Shown here: positions 43,951 to 52,696 of the stretch, piece after piece | How positions within the stretch are numbered: position 1 is the stretch's first letter | How the letters are laid out: each line of letters opens with the position of its first letter | Assembly (NCBI GenBank): GCA_038217425.1 | Contig: JBBQPM010000009.1 | Span: forward strand, 1-64,000 | DNA length: 64,000 nucleotides | Reading direction: 5' to 3' | Source of the DNA: JAIEPT01 sp038217425 | GTDB lineage: Bacteria; Planctomycetota; Planctomycetia; Gemmatales; Gemmataceae | Translations under genes and position numbers: made by a program | The notes under the pieces: generated by a model | What the model saw: the letters and a program-made list of their open reading frames with translations, nothing else | What the model was told of the DNA's origin: nothing | Databases searched by the model: none

Positions 43951-44016
43951 CGAAAGCCCGGGGATGGCTATCCCTGGGGTATTGACTCCCCAGGGACAGC
44001 CGTCCCTGGGCTTTGC
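43951..44016. repeat. Palindromic repeat family A, compact inverted pair
   Basis: CGAAAGCCCGGGGATGGC followed by TATCCCTGGGG at 43951-43979, then the inverted copy CCCCAGGGACAGCC plus GTCCCTGGGCTTTG to 44016. The two copies are separated by only about 8 bp. It lies in the 100-bp spacer between the SDR and asnB genes. Confidence 0.85.
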
Positions 44017-44017
44017 G

Positions 44018-44812
44018 TTACTTGGCCTGGTAGAGTTTCTTCACCTTGCGGGCGAGCAGCCAATCGACGAGTCGGGGGAAGAAGCGGTTGGCGCGGAGCA
44101 TCCACTTGCAATCGCTGCCGATCCAGGTCTCGGTTTTGTTCCTCTGCAGACTGTTGACGATCGAGGCCGCGACGTCGGCGGGGGGCATGCCTTCGGTGAA
44201 CTCGATCTTCGCCTTGCCGTCGGTCTTGAGGAAATGCTGGGAAAAATCGCTGGCGGTGAGGCCGGGGACGATCAGGAGGACGTCGATATCGAAGCGTGCG
44301 AATTCGCCGCGGAGGGCTTCGGTGAGTCCGCACAGGGCGTATTTGCTGGCGGAGTATTCCGGCCAGGCGGGCATGGCGCGTCGGCCGCACATGGAGGCGA
44401 CGTTAACGATCGCGGGCTCTTTGCCCTCGGTCAGCAAGGGAATGGCCCGGCGAATCAGGTCGGCGGGAGCGAAGAAGTTGACCTCCATGATTTCGCGTAA
44501 GATCTTCTCCGAGGAGTCGGCAAAATGCGCCCAGCTGGCGATGCCGGCGTTGTTGATCAGCACATCGAGGCCGCCGAAATGTTGGGCCGCCTGATCGATG
44601 ACGCGAGCGCGGTCGGCGTCGTCGGCCACGTCCGTGGGGACGACCAGCGTTTCGCCGGGCAAATTCTGAGCGAGGGCGCGGAGCTTATCTTCGGAACGCG
44701 CGGCAAGTACGAGCTTGGCGCCGAGCTTCGCCAGCTGCTCCGCCAGGGCTTTACCGATGCCGCTGGAGGCGCCGGTGATGAGGATACGTCGGCCGGTCAG
44801 ATCACGTCGCAT
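44018..44812 (-). CDS. Short-chain dehydrogenase/reductase
   Basis: This 264-residue classical SDR has TGASSGIGKAL (nucleotide-binding, 14-24), NNAG, catalytic Ser region NVASMCG and YSASKYAL (Tyr-x-x-x-Lys). The C-terminal 40 residues are basic and hydrophobic (RANRFFPRLVDWLLARKVKKLY) and may associate with the membrane, as in some lipid-modifying SDRs. The substrate is unknown. It is first in the minus-strand series SDR, asnB, permease, ATPase, adaptor, with a palindrome in the following 100-bp gap. Confidence 0.82.
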   Translation of the reverse strand: MRRDLTGRRILITGASSGIGKALAEQLAKLGAKLVLAARSEDKLRALAQNLPGETLVVPTDVADDADRARVIDQAAQHFGGLDVLINNAGIASWAHFADSSEKILREIMEVNFFAPADLIRRAIPLLTEGKEPAIVNVASMCGRRAMPAWPEYSASKYALCGLTEALRGEFARFDIDVLLIVPGLTASDFSQHFLKTDGKAKIEFTEGMPPADVAASIVNSLQRNKTETWIGSDCKWMLRANRFFPRLVDWLLARKVKKLYQAK

Positions 44813-45065
44813 GGAAAGGTCTCCAGAGTCTTCTCAAACTACGCCTGCTACCCATCCTACCTGTCGTAAGTCTTCGACTTGAGCAGATTCCGGTCATTTT
44901 CCTGCAATTGGAGGGCCCTCGAGGTGCGATTGTGCCGATTGGGAAACATTTGCCAACTGTGAACATTCTATGGATCGCGGGACGAGCAACCAGCAGTGCG
45001 TCTTGGGGAGCAATAAGTGGACAGCGCCATTTTTTTCCGCGGGCGATAACGACGGGAGTGATTCT

Positions 45066-45245
45066 CTTCGGCCTGTAAGGCCGTCTCCTATAGCCCAGGC
45101 CGTGAGGCCTGGGCACGTTGATATCCGTAGTCGGCCCTGAAGGGGCCGCTCGACAGGACGATGCTGCCGAGAGGCCCCTTCAGGGCCGATCTAAATCTTC
45201 CCCAGGCCTCATGGCCTGGGCTATAAGAGTCGGCCTTTCAGGCCA
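45066..45245. repeat. MITE-like nested inverted repeat, about 180 bp
   Basis: Outer arms are TCGGCCTGTAAGGCC near 45068-45082 and GGCCTTTCAGGCC near 45232-45244. Middle arms are TATAGCCCAGGCCGTGAGG at 45089 and the near-complement ending GGCCTGGGCTATA at 45225. Inner arms are GTCGGCCCTGAAGGGGCC (45130-45148) and GGCCCCTTCAGGGCCGA (45172-45189). Three concentric pairs have no coding capacity. Confidence 0.75.
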
Positions 45246-45311
45246 AAATACAAGACGCCCCATTCAGAGCTGCTCACGTTTGCACTGCATGGAGCGAGCC
45301 GGATCTGGTTC

Positions 45312-45364
45312 GTTAGCGCCCGGAGTATCGAGAGCTTGCATTCACCGGTACTCCGGGCGCTGAC
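45312..45364. repeat. Inverted repeat GTTAGCGCCCGGAGTA
   Basis: The arm at 45312-45327 pairs with 45349-45364 at 15 of 16 positions, with a 21-bp loop. It differs in sequence from the other palindrome families here. Confidence 0.7.
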
Positions 45365-45552
45365 GCGACCCGGCGCGCCCTGACAGATGTGCAATACAAA
45401 CGCTAACCGCTCTAGAGCCACGAACTTCGACGCAGTCAAAAAGCAGCCTCGCCGATGGTGAAAAGCGGTCCTGTCCGATTGAAGCTCCCTGGCATGTCAG
45501 GGCTCCCTTGCGGTCGCGGCTCTGGTAGCGAAATGCCTGGGGACGGCGCAAA

Positions 45553-45602
45553 GCCGAACGCGTGAGCGACGATCGTTGCAGATCGTCGCTCACGCGTTCG
45601 GC
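45553..45602. repeat. Perfect 22-bp hairpin downstream of the TolC-like gene
   Basis: GCCGAACGCGTGAGCGACG plus ATC (45553-45574), loop GTTGCA, and the exact complement (45581-45602). It lies 30 bp beyond the TolC-like gene's stop on the minus strand, so it may stabilise or terminate that transcript, though no T-run follows. Confidence 0.8.
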
Positions 45603-45631
45603 TCGGAATATCATTGTCCGACGCTCGAAAA

Positions 45632-47968
45632 TCACGGCATCGGCGTGGTGGCCGGCAGGTTGTCGACCGGGGGCCCAAATTGCACCGCGCCCTCGGTCAA
45701 CGGCGCCGGCTGCGGGCTGATGCTACGGACGGTCGGGCCGGCGTTCTGGAAGTTCAAGCCGCCGCTCGCCGGACTCGGCGTCGGGGTCTCCGGCAGGAAG
45801 GGCGTCAGGCCCGGAGCCTGTTGCGGTTGCTGCTGCGGCAACATCGTCCCGGGCAACTGCTGCGGCGCGGGGGGCGTGAACTCCGGAGTCGTCGGCGCCG
45901 GCACGGTCATTTTCGGAACCAACTGCTGCAGACCCGGCGGGATCGGCAGCGGCGGAGCCATGTTCGGCGTGGTCCCGATCATTCGGCCCGGCGTGTTCAC
46001 CGGGTCCGGCTTCTGACGCAGCACAAAAGCTTCCGTACGGTTCCGTTCGTTCTCCACCGCCGAGGTGAACGAGCAGGCGGGGAGCGGTCCGTCCTGCACC
46101 GCGATGTTGTTGTGCCGCAGCGTGTTCCCCTTGGCCCATTGAAAGCGAATGAGGGCGTTGTTGTACTCCGCGATCGCTTCATACTCCTTCACCTGGGCGC
46201 TGGCGAGCCGGCGCTGGGCTTCGAGCAAGAAGTCCGAAACCGTGGTTCGGCCCGCGGCGAATTCCTTGAACCGCGCCTCCACGGAGTCGGCGTACGCCTT
46301 GCGTTCCGCTCGCCGAGCTTCGATGAGGGCGTACCAACTCGCGATCTGCTGATACTGGAAGGCACACGAACGGGTCACGCGTTCTTCCTGATCCTTGAGC
46401 CGTAGGTAGGTCTGGGCGAGCTGCAGCCGACCGGTGCGAACCAGGGCGTTTTCCGGGCGGAAGCCGAGCGGATAGAGGAAGTTGACGCCGATGTTCCAGT
46501 TGTTGTAGTGCGAGTTGGCCAGGCCCTCGAAGGCGTTGGTAGGCTGCGGCCCATTGTTGGGGTTGTCGAATGAGCCTCGGCCGTCGAGCCGAGTGCCGGT
46601 GCCCACCGGGGCGTAGGTGCTCGACAGGCGCAGATCGGGCTTGAGGTTGTTCTTGAGGGCTTCGAGGTTGTACTGCACCTTGAGGACGTCGTCCCGGAGG
46701 ATGAGAAGTTCCGGCCGCTGCGACAGCGCTTCGTTGACCGACATTTCCCAGTCGGGGACGAGGGCGGTGAGGTTGGGCGGCGTGACGGGAACGAGGCGTT
46801 TGCCGTCTTCGACGGGGAGGCCGAGCAGGCCGCGGAGGATGCGTTCGCGTTCGATGACTTCGGTGAGGGCGGAGAAGCGTTCGCCGCGGAACTCTTCGTA
46901 TTGGCCGAGCACGGGGTAGTAGTCCTTGGGACCGATGGAGCCGGCCTGGAACTTGGCGTAGTTGATCATCCAGGAGCGATGGGCGATGCGCAGGACTTCC
47001 TCGAACGAGTAGAGCCGTCCATAGGCCTGGTAGAGTTTCCAGTAGGCGACTTCGGTGTTCAGGAGCAGGGTTTGGACCTGACGTTCGAACTCGGCCCGGC
47101 TCTGATCGTGATTGAGTCGCTGGATGAGGATGCCCGAGCCGCCGGCGACGCTGCCGTTGCGTGCGTTGTAGCCGGCGATGAGTTCGCCCGCCTGGATGCC
47201 GGTATTGGAGAGACCGGCTCCGGTGACCGCGGGGGCTCGGGTGAGCACCTGGTTGATGAAGGTGCCGTAATCGCGCCACAGGGGCTGTTCGAAGTGGACG
47301 GCGACGCGAGAGATATATTGCGGATTGAGAACCTGGAACTGGTTGTTGACCGGGGGGTTGGAGAGGTAGCGGTAGGTGTTGTCGAAGAAGACGCCGCCGG
47401 AACCGCCGCCGGGAAAGGACTTTACAAGGCCCATATTGACGAGGCCGGCGGTGCCGTTGTTGAAGGCGCCGAATCCCTGGACGAGTTCGTCGGTGGTGGT
47501 GACGCTGGTGGTCATGCCGAACATGGCGTCGTAACGTCCGAGCTGGGCTTCGAGGTTGTTGTACTGGATGGCGGGCCCCATCTCGAGGACGCGCAATTTC
47601 TCGGCGGCGTTGGTGCCGCGGAAGCTGGCGACCGAATCGTTGAAGACGTTCTGATCGTCGAAGCTCTGGTTGGCGGTATTGGGGGCGCCGCCAGTGTTGC
47701 CCTTTTCCAGGGCGATGGACAGCGCCCACGGCAGCGTCAGCTCGAGAGGTTCTCGTTCGGGGAACTGCAGGTCGGCCGGCGGCCGAGCCTGATCCGGGCC
47801 GATGGGCGCGGGGAGCATGCGCCGGAAGGTGCCGTCCTCGAGGTCCGCGCCAAGCACGACGTGGGCGTTATCGAAGCAATCCTTGGGCAGAAAGAGCTGC
47901 TGCTTGCAACCGATGGCCGTGGTGCAAGCCAGGACAACTCCGCAAAACGTCCGGAACCATCGTTTCAT
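45632..47968 (-). CDS. TolC-family outer-membrane efflux lipoprotein with Pro-rich tail
   Basis: This 778-residue protein has a lipobox TAIGC (Cys21) after a short signal, so it is probably a lipoprotein. The central 500 residues have outer-membrane-factor repeats with long helices (LLNTEVAYWKLYQAYGRLYS, PELLILRDDVLKVQYNLEAL, LQLAQTYLRLKDQEERVTRS). Beta segments include FEQPLWRDYGTF and NIGVNFLYPLGFR. The last 130 residues are rich in Pro, Gln and Thr, an unusual tail that may span or bind the cell wall. It would form the exit duct for the HlyD/ABC system at 38741-41920 or the RND pump at 56912-61694, neither adjacent. Start ATG 47968 is preferred over 47980. Confidence 0.8.
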   Translation of the reverse strand: MKRWFRTFCGVVLACTTAIGCKQQLFLPKDCFDNAHVVLGADLEDGTFRRMLPAPIGPDQARPPADLQFPEREPLELTLPWALSIALEKGNTGGAPNTANQSFDDQNVFNDSVASFRGTNAAEKLRVLEMGPAIQYNNLEAQLGRYDAMFGMTTSVTTTDELVQGFGAFNNGTAGLVNMGLVKSFPGGGSGGVFFDNTYRYLSNPPVNNQFQVLNPQYISRVAVHFEQPLWRDYGTFINQVLTRAPAVTGAGLSNTGIQAGELIAGYNARNGSVAGGSGILIQRLNHDQSRAEFERQVQTLLLNTEVAYWKLYQAYGRLYSFEEVLRIAHRSWMINYAKFQAGSIGPKDYYPVLGQYEEFRGERFSALTEVIERERILRGLLGLPVEDGKRLVPVTPPNLTALVPDWEMSVNEALSQRPELLILRDDVLKVQYNLEALKNNLKPDLRLSSTYAPVGTGTRLDGRGSFDNPNNGPQPTNAFEGLANSHYNNWNIGVNFLYPLGFRPENALVRTGRLQLAQTYLRLKDQEERVTRSCAFQYQQIASWYALIEARRAERKAYADSVEARFKEFAAGRTTVSDFLLEAQRRLASAQVKEYEAIAEYNNALIRFQWAKGNTLRHNNIAVQDGPLPACSFTSAVENERNRTEAFVLRQKPDPVNTPGRMIGTTPNMAPPLPIPPGLQQLVPKMTVPAPTTPEFTPPAPQQLPGTMLPQQQPQQAPGLTPFLPETPTPSPASGGLNFQNAGPTVRSISPQPAPLTEGAVQFGPPVDNLPATTPMP

Positions 47969-48142
47969 CGTCCACCCCATGAAGCCGACCGAAAAAGCAA
48001 CCGCCGGGAAAGGACGTTTCCTCGGCTCCTTTCACGTATCGGCAGTTCGCGGATGAGGGGTTAGGAAAAATGTTCCGGTTCTGCGGATGGAAGCGGTTGT
48101 AGCGGTAGTGCGGGGAGAATGGGAGGAATGAGGCGTGTGCGC

Positions 48143-48263
48143 GCGAAAGCCCAGGGATGGCGATCCCTGGGAACGCGCCGCGATCGATATTTTGGGCGGT
48201 GCGGACGATGTCTTCTGACCCGGGCGCGTTCCCAGGGAGTGCCATCCCTGGGCTTTCGCAGCC
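48143..48263. repeat. Palindromic repeat family A, inverted pair
   Basis: The GCGAAAGCCCAGGGATGGCG copy at 48143 and its inverted partner GTGCCATCCCTGGGCTTTCGC ending near 48261 are separated by about 55 bp. They lie upstream of cysH, within about 40 bp of its start, so may affect its promoter; TAAAAT at 48272 is a possible -10 just beyond. Confidence 0.85.
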
Positions 48264-48302
48264 GCTCCCGATAAAATATGCCAGGTCGAGGAGGCGCCTT
48301 TC

Positions 48303-49019
48303 ATGACCATGTCGTCGGAACAGATCACCCAGGCCTGCCAGGATCTCGAGGGCCAATCGCCCCAGGAGATCCTGCGCTGGGCGGTCGCGCGTTTCTTTCC
48401 CAAATTAACCATGGCCACCGCCTTCGGGCCCGAAGGCAACTGCATCATTCACATGCTTGCGGACATCGACAAACGCGTCCGCATCTTCAATCTCGACACC
48501 GGTTACCAGTTCCAGGAAACCCTCGATCTGCGCGAACGTCTCAAGGACCGCTACGGCATCGAAGTCGAGTACGTCCGTCCGCAGACGACCGTCGCCGAAT
48601 ACGAGGCGCAGCACGGCGGGCCGCTTTATCGGCATCGTCCGGACCAGTGCTGCTTCGACCGCAAAGTCGTGCCGTTGCGCCAGGCCGTCGTCGGCTACGA
48701 AGCCTGGATCAGCGCGATTCGCAAGGATCAGACCAAAGAGCGCGGCCAGGCCGACGTCGTGCAGTGGGATCCGAAGTTTTCGCTCGTCAAGATCAATCCG
48801 CTCCTAAACTGGACCAAGAAGGACGTCTGGAGCTTTATTCTCAAGAACGACGTCCCGTACAATCCGCTGCACGACCAGAATTATCCCAGTATCGGCTGCT
48901 GGCCCTGCACCAGTCCGGTGAACGCCGGCGACGACGAACGCTCGGGCCGTTGGGCCGGCACGCAGAAGAAAGAGTGCGGGCTGCACGTCATCCAGCACGA
49001 ATCGGGCAGCGGAATTTAA
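48303..49019 (+). CDS. cysH: Phosphoadenylyl/adenylyl-sulfate reductase (Fe-S type)
   Basis: This 238-residue protein reduces activated sulfate to sulfite with thioredoxin. The PP-loop end (NLDTGYQFQETLDL) and catalytic ECGLH (224-228) mark the CysH family. The CC at 116-117 and CWPC at 199-202 bind the 4Fe-4S cluster typical of the APS-reducing and bifunctional enzymes, unlike the cluster-free E. coli form. So adenylyl sulfate is the more likely substrate. No other assimilatory sulfur genes are in view. Start ATG 48303 has GGAGG 8 bp upstream. Confidence 0.92.
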   Translation: MTMSSEQITQACQDLEGQSPQEILRWAVARFFPKLTMATAFGPEGNCIIHMLADIDKRVRIFNLDTGYQFQETLDLRERLKDRYGIEVEYVRPQTTVAEYEAQHGGPLYRHRPDQCCFDRKVVPLRQAVVGYEAWISAIRKDQTKERGQADVVQWDPKFSLVKINPLLNWTKKDVWSFILKNDVPYNPLHDQNYPSIGCWPCTSPVNAGDDERSGRWAGTQKKECGLHVIQHESGSGI

Positions 49020-49024
49020 TTTAA

Positions 49025-49113
49025 GAAAGCCCCGGGGCGAAGTACTCCGAACCCCGGGGATCGAGCGGCAGCAAGCGTTTATCCCTGGGGTTCGGAGTAC
49101 CTCGCCCCAGGCT
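49025..49113. repeat. Palindromic repeat family B
   Basis: GAAAGCCCCGGGGCGAAGTAC at 49025 onward with TCCGAACCCCGGGG, and the complementary CCCTGGGGTTCGGAGTACC plus TCGCCCCAGGCTT ending at 49113, form imperfect arms of about 34 bp. It occupies nearly all the space between cysH and the DUF362-fusion gene. Confidence 0.85.
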
Positions 49114-49130
49114 TGTGAGGAGTGATAATC

Positions 49131-51035
49131 GTGATCGACATCCTCGCGCAGAACGCCCATCCCGACGGCGGCTGGGGCTACACCGCAGGCCAGGCCGCCC
49201 AGGTCGAACCGACGTGCCTGGGGCTGCTCGCCCTCGCCGGAAGCTCGCATCCCGACGTCCTCGCCAAGGCACGGCAAGCACTGCTCGCGTGCGGCCGGGC
49301 CGACGGCAGCTTCCATCTCGCCAAGGGACGCGAAGAAGCGATTTGGCCGACGGCGCAGGTTCTCTTCACGCGGGCTGCGCTCGGCGACGACCCCGAACTC
49401 CTCAAGCCGACGGCAGGCTATCTCCTCATGGTGAAGGGGAAGTTGCCCCTCAATTCCAAGCCCGACGAAACCGTCGTCATCGATCCCAAGCACGATATCG
49501 ACACCCGCATCATCGGTTGGCCCTGGGCGGAACAGAATTTCTCGTGGGTCGAGCCGACCGCGTGGGCCTGTCTCGCGCTGCGCCGCTTCGGCCAGGGCGA
49601 CCATCCGCGCGTGCAAGAAGGCCTCAAGCTCATCCTCGACCGAGCCATGGACGATGGGGGCATCAACTATGGCAATCGCCGGATTCTGGGGAAATTGCTT
49701 GACCCGATTCCCGGCCCGACCGCGATCATGCTGCTCGCTTTGCAAGGCCAAAGCCATGCCCGCATCGACGCCGCGGTCAAGTATCAAATCAGCCAGCTCG
49801 AAACCGCGGACCTCGAACATCTCTGCTGGGGCAAGCTCGCCCTGGATCTCTACCGCCATCTCCCCGGCGTGACGAAATCGCTGGAGCAGATCGACCGCCG
49901 AATTGCCGAGGCGACCAGAGTGCGGCAAGAAGCCTCCTGGCTCCCCGCAACGACGTTTCGCACCATACTCGCCGCCCTTGCCCTGGCGCCAGCCAATGCC
50001 TTCCGCATCCCCGACGCCCTGCCCAAAATCGACGTCGTCGTCCCCCCGGAACCGAGCGGCAAGAAGTCGATCGCGCAGCGGCTGGGCTCCTGGTTTCGCG
50101 GACTGGCCCTCAAGACCGCCAGCAACATCAAACAGTTCCCCGCCAACTCCAGCGTCCACATCGCCCGCGCCCCGACGTACGACGCCGACCTGCCCGGCAT
50201 CCTGCAAACGCAATACGAACACTTTCGCACCCTCGTGCCGATCCGGGACAAGCGCGTCGTGCTCAAGCCGAACCTGGTCGAGTTCCATCGCGATAAGGTC
50301 ATCAACACCGACCCGCGTTTCGTCGGCGCCGTCATCGAAATGTGCAAACGCGAAGGGGCCAAGGAAATTGTCGTCGCCGAGGGCCCCGGGCACTGGCGCA
50401 ACGTCGAGTATCTCGCCAACGAGAGCGGCCTGGCCGACGTCCTCAAAAAGCATGGCGTGCGCTTCGTCGACATCAATCACGACGAGCCGATCAAGATCCC
50501 CAACCTCGGCCAATTGACCGGGCTGGAAAGCCTTTACATGTCCAGGACCGTCGTGACGGCCGACGTGTTTATCTCGCTCCCCAAGCTCAAGACGCACCAC
50601 TGGGCCGGCGCCACCCTCTCGCTCAAGAATCTCTTCGGCACGCTCCCGGGCATCTGCTACGGTTGGCCCAAGAACGAACTCCACTGGCGCGGCATCGACT
50701 TCAGCATCATCGACATCGCCCTCTCGCGCACCCCCGACCTCGCCATCGTCGACGGCATCGTCGGCATGGAGGGCGACGGGCCTCTCAACGGCACGCCCAA
50801 GCCGATGGGCCTCATCGTCATGGGCCACGACCTCGTCGCCGTCGATTCGACCTGCTGCCGGCTTATGCGCATCGATCCGGAGAAGATCAATTACTTGCTG
50901 ATCGGCGAGGGCAAGAAGCTGGGACGCATGAAGGAAGCGGAAATCGCCCAGCTCGGCGCCAAGATCGCGGACCTGGCGCAGCCGTTCGCCCAGGTCGAGC
51001 ATCTGCAGAACACGTGCATGAAACAGTCGGCGTGA
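49131..51035 (+). CDS. Fusion of a terpene-cyclase/prenyltransferase-like barrel with a DUF362 domain
   Basis: The protein has 634 residues from GTG 49131, chosen because GAGGAG lies 8 bp upstream; a GTG at 49122 sits inside that site. Residues 1-290 form an alpha-alpha barrel with QW-like repeats (PDGGWGYTAGQ, QNFSWVEPTAWACLALRRFG, DDGGINYGNR), as in squalene-hopene cyclase or prenyltransferase beta subunits. The catalytic DXDD acid motif is not evident. A linker (about 300-350) follows. DUF362 spans about 370-600 (VLKPNLVEF, LPKLKTHHWAGATLSLKNLFG, VDGIVGMEGDGP). DUF362 domains occur near Fe-S and redox proteins, and their activity is poorly defined. I know no described system with this pairing. 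Confidence 0.8.
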   Translation: MIDILAQNAHPDGGWGYTAGQAAQVEPTCLGLLALAGSSHPDVLAKARQALLACGRADGSFHLAKGREEAIWPTAQVLFTRAALGDDPELLKPTAGYLLMVKGKLPLNSKPDETVVIDPKHDIDTRIIGWPWAEQNFSWVEPTAWACLALRRFGQGDHPRVQEGLKLILDRAMDDGGINYGNRRILGKLLDPIPGPTAIMLLALQGQSHARIDAAVKYQISQLETADLEHLCWGKLALDLYRHLPGVTKSLEQIDRRIAEATRVRQEASWLPATTFRTILAALALAPANAFRIPDALPKIDVVVPPEPSGKKSIAQRLGSWFRGLALKTASNIKQFPANSSVHIARAPTYDADLPGILQTQYEHFRTLVPIRDKRVVLKPNLVEFHRDKVINTDPRFVGAVIEMCKREGAKEIVVAEGPGHWRNVEYLANESGLADVLKKHGVRFVDINHDEPIKIPNLGQLTGLESLYMSRTVVTADVFISLPKLKTHHWAGATLSLKNLFGTLPGICYGWPKNELHWRGIDFSIIDIALSRTPDLAIVDGIVGMEGDGPLNGTPKPMGLIVMGHDLVAVDSTCCRLMRIDPEKINYLLIGEGKKLGRMKEAEIAQLGAKIADLAQPFAQVEHLQNTCMKQSA

Positions 51036-51040
51036 ATCTC

Positions 51041-51132
51041 GAAAGCCCCGGGGCGAGGTACTTCGAACCCCGGGGATAAACGCCCCGGGCGCTCGAGCCC
51101 AAGGGTTCGGAGTACCTCACCCGTTGGGCTTG
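51041..51132. repeat. Palindromic repeat family B, imperfect copy
   Basis: GAAAGCCCCGGGGCGAGGTAC begins at 51041. The complementary GGGTTCGGAGTACCTCACCC ends in GTTGGGCTT near 51131. It flanks the other side of the DUF362-fusion gene. Confidence 0.8.
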
Positions 51133-51175
51133 GCGATGTCCCCCATTCGGCCGCGGGGAGTATCTCCTATCCGCC

Positions 51176-52696
51176 CTACGGCTCCAGCCGGTAGATCGTC
51201 ACTTCGCCGACCTGCGCCACCTTCGTCCGCTGTTCCGGCAGGCGCGAGACGTCGCCGTGGTCGTATTCTTCGAGCTGGAATTGACCCTCGTGTACCATCA
51301 AGTAGTTGCACTCGCGAAACCCGTCCGCTTTTCGTAACTCGTCCATCGTGTGGCGATGCATCAGCCGCACCGTCCCGCCCATGCGTAAGAAGAAATGATT
51401 GCCCCCCTGGCCGTCATCCCAGCCGACCCCGGCCACCCCCTTGACGTCGTCATACTCCTTCATCTTCGCCAGCGCCAGCGCGGCCGAGCGGTACGGCTCG
51501 ATTTCCCAATGGAAGAACGGCACGTGGATCAGACTGCACACGACGAAGGCGCCGATCATGACGCCCGGTTGCTTCCAGAGCGGCGACGGCGTCAAGCTCG
51601 GCCTCGTCAGCACCTCGAAACCCCAAGCCGCCTGCACGATCAAGATCGGCGCCAGCGCCCAGAGGAAACGAATCTCCTTGTGCCCGACGTACGAATGACC
51701 GAGCACGAACACCACGATCATCGCCAACAGCTCCGGCCGGACCTTCGCGCCGAAATAGAGTAAGATCGGCATCGCCATCGAGAAGGCCACGAGCTGTCCG
51801 CTGCCCAGCGCGAAGTAGTACCACCACGGTTCGACGCCGTAAATCGAGGCCTTGTCTTCGATGAAGTTCTGTTGGAAATACATGAACGACGAGTGCAGAA
51901 AGCCCTTGCCCAGGCCGCACGCCGCGAAGAAGTCGGCGGCGAAGCTGCGCGGATCGTGCTCCAAGCCCAGCTCCCTCGTATGGAGCCAGTACGCATCGAG
52001 CAGCCCGACCAGGAGCGTGCCGAGCACCAGACCCAGAAGGAGCCGACGGGTGACGGCGAAGGCGGACCAAAAGTATTCGCCCCGGCGGAACTTGCCCAGG
52101 TCGCTGAAAAACGTCCACAGCCCCAGGCCGACGATCAGGAACGCCGCCTGAAACCGGACCGCGTACGTGAGCATCCAGAAGACGCCCGAGAGCGTCAGCC
52201 AGCCCCGGCGCTCGCACAACAGCGCCAGCAACAGCGGCACGGCCATCGCGTTCTCGCTCAAGAAGCGGACGTTGAAGAAGACCATGTAAATCGAGAGCGT
52301 GAGCGCCGCCATGATGAACAGCGCCGCCGCTCGATGCCCGTCCCGTCCCAGCAACCATGCGTACCAGGAAAACAATAAGAATATCGTTTGACTGAGGACG
52401 AGCCGAAGCAGTGCGAGCTGCGTGATCGGTTCGGTGACGCCCCAGTGTTCGAGCAGGCGTAAAATGCAGGCCAGGCTTTGCGAGAAGAGCAGATGCCGCA
52501 TCCCGAACGCCTGTTCCCAGAAGTAGGTGCCGTAACCGTGGACGTGGCGCAGGGCTTGCTCGACGTACTGCTGATGTTCGTCGGGATGGGCGATGGCGAG
52601 ATTGGAGCCGAAGGCCGCCCAACATCGTTCGAGGACGCCGACGACGAAGAGCAGTAGGAAGAGCGTTCGGTAGCGGACCGGGTTGTCCCAGATCAT
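51176..52696 (-). CDS. GT22/Alg9-like mannosyltransferase-type membrane glycosyltransferase (first copy)
   Basis: The protein has 506 residues from ATG 52696, which overlaps the upstream stop by 4 bp (ATGA). It is a multi-spanning protein with about ten membrane helices. The N-terminal acidic motif AHPDEHQQYVEQA sits in the first periplasmic loop, as in GT-C enzymes (D/E catalytic). FFNVRFLSENAMAVPLLLAL, PWWYYFAL and GHKEIRFLWAL match the Alg9/GPI-mannosyltransferase group. It probably transfers a sugar from a polyprenyl-phosphate carrier in the envelope. The C-terminal 120 residues are soluble. Confidence 0.75.
   Translation of the reverse strand: MIWDNPVRYRTLFLLLFVVGVLERCWAAFGSNLAIAHPDEHQQYVEQALRHVHGYGTYFWEQAFGMRHLLFSQSLACILRLLEHWGVTEPITQLALLRLVLSQTIFLLFSWYAWLLGRDGHRAAALFIMAALTLSIYMVFFNVRFLSENAMAVPLLLALLCERRGWLTLSGVFWMLTYAVRFQAAFLIVGLGLWTFFSDLGKFRRGEYFWSAFAVTRRLLLGLVLGTLLVGLLDAYWLHTRELGLEHDPRSFAADFFAACGLGKGFLHSSFMYFQQNFIEDKASIYGVEPWWYYFALGSGQLVAFSMAMPILLYFGAKVRPELLAMIVVFVLGHSYVGHKEIRFLWALAPILIVQAAWGFEVLTRPSLTPSPLWKQPGVMIGAFVVCSLIHVPFFHWEIEPYRSAALALAKMKEYDDVKGVAGVGWDDGQGGNHFFLRMGGTVRLMHRHTMDELRKADGFRECNYLMVHEGQFQLEEYDHGDVSRLPEQRTKVAQVGEVTIYRLEP

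Larger units (their letters stand above)
44813..45631. other. 819-bp gene-free region of stacked palindromes
   Basis: There is no convincing gene on either strand between the SDR start and the TolC-like gene stop. Three separate inverted-repeat structures fill most of it (45066-45245, 45312-45364 and 45553-45602). Each is described separately. The SDR gene's promoter should lie in its first 100 bp, but no clear hexamers were seen. Confidence 0.7.

Noticed and set aside
48804..51002. 732-codon open frame on the minus strand
   Set aside because: Antisense of cysH and the DUF362-fusion gene; composition is Arg/Val/Asp-rich filler with no motif.
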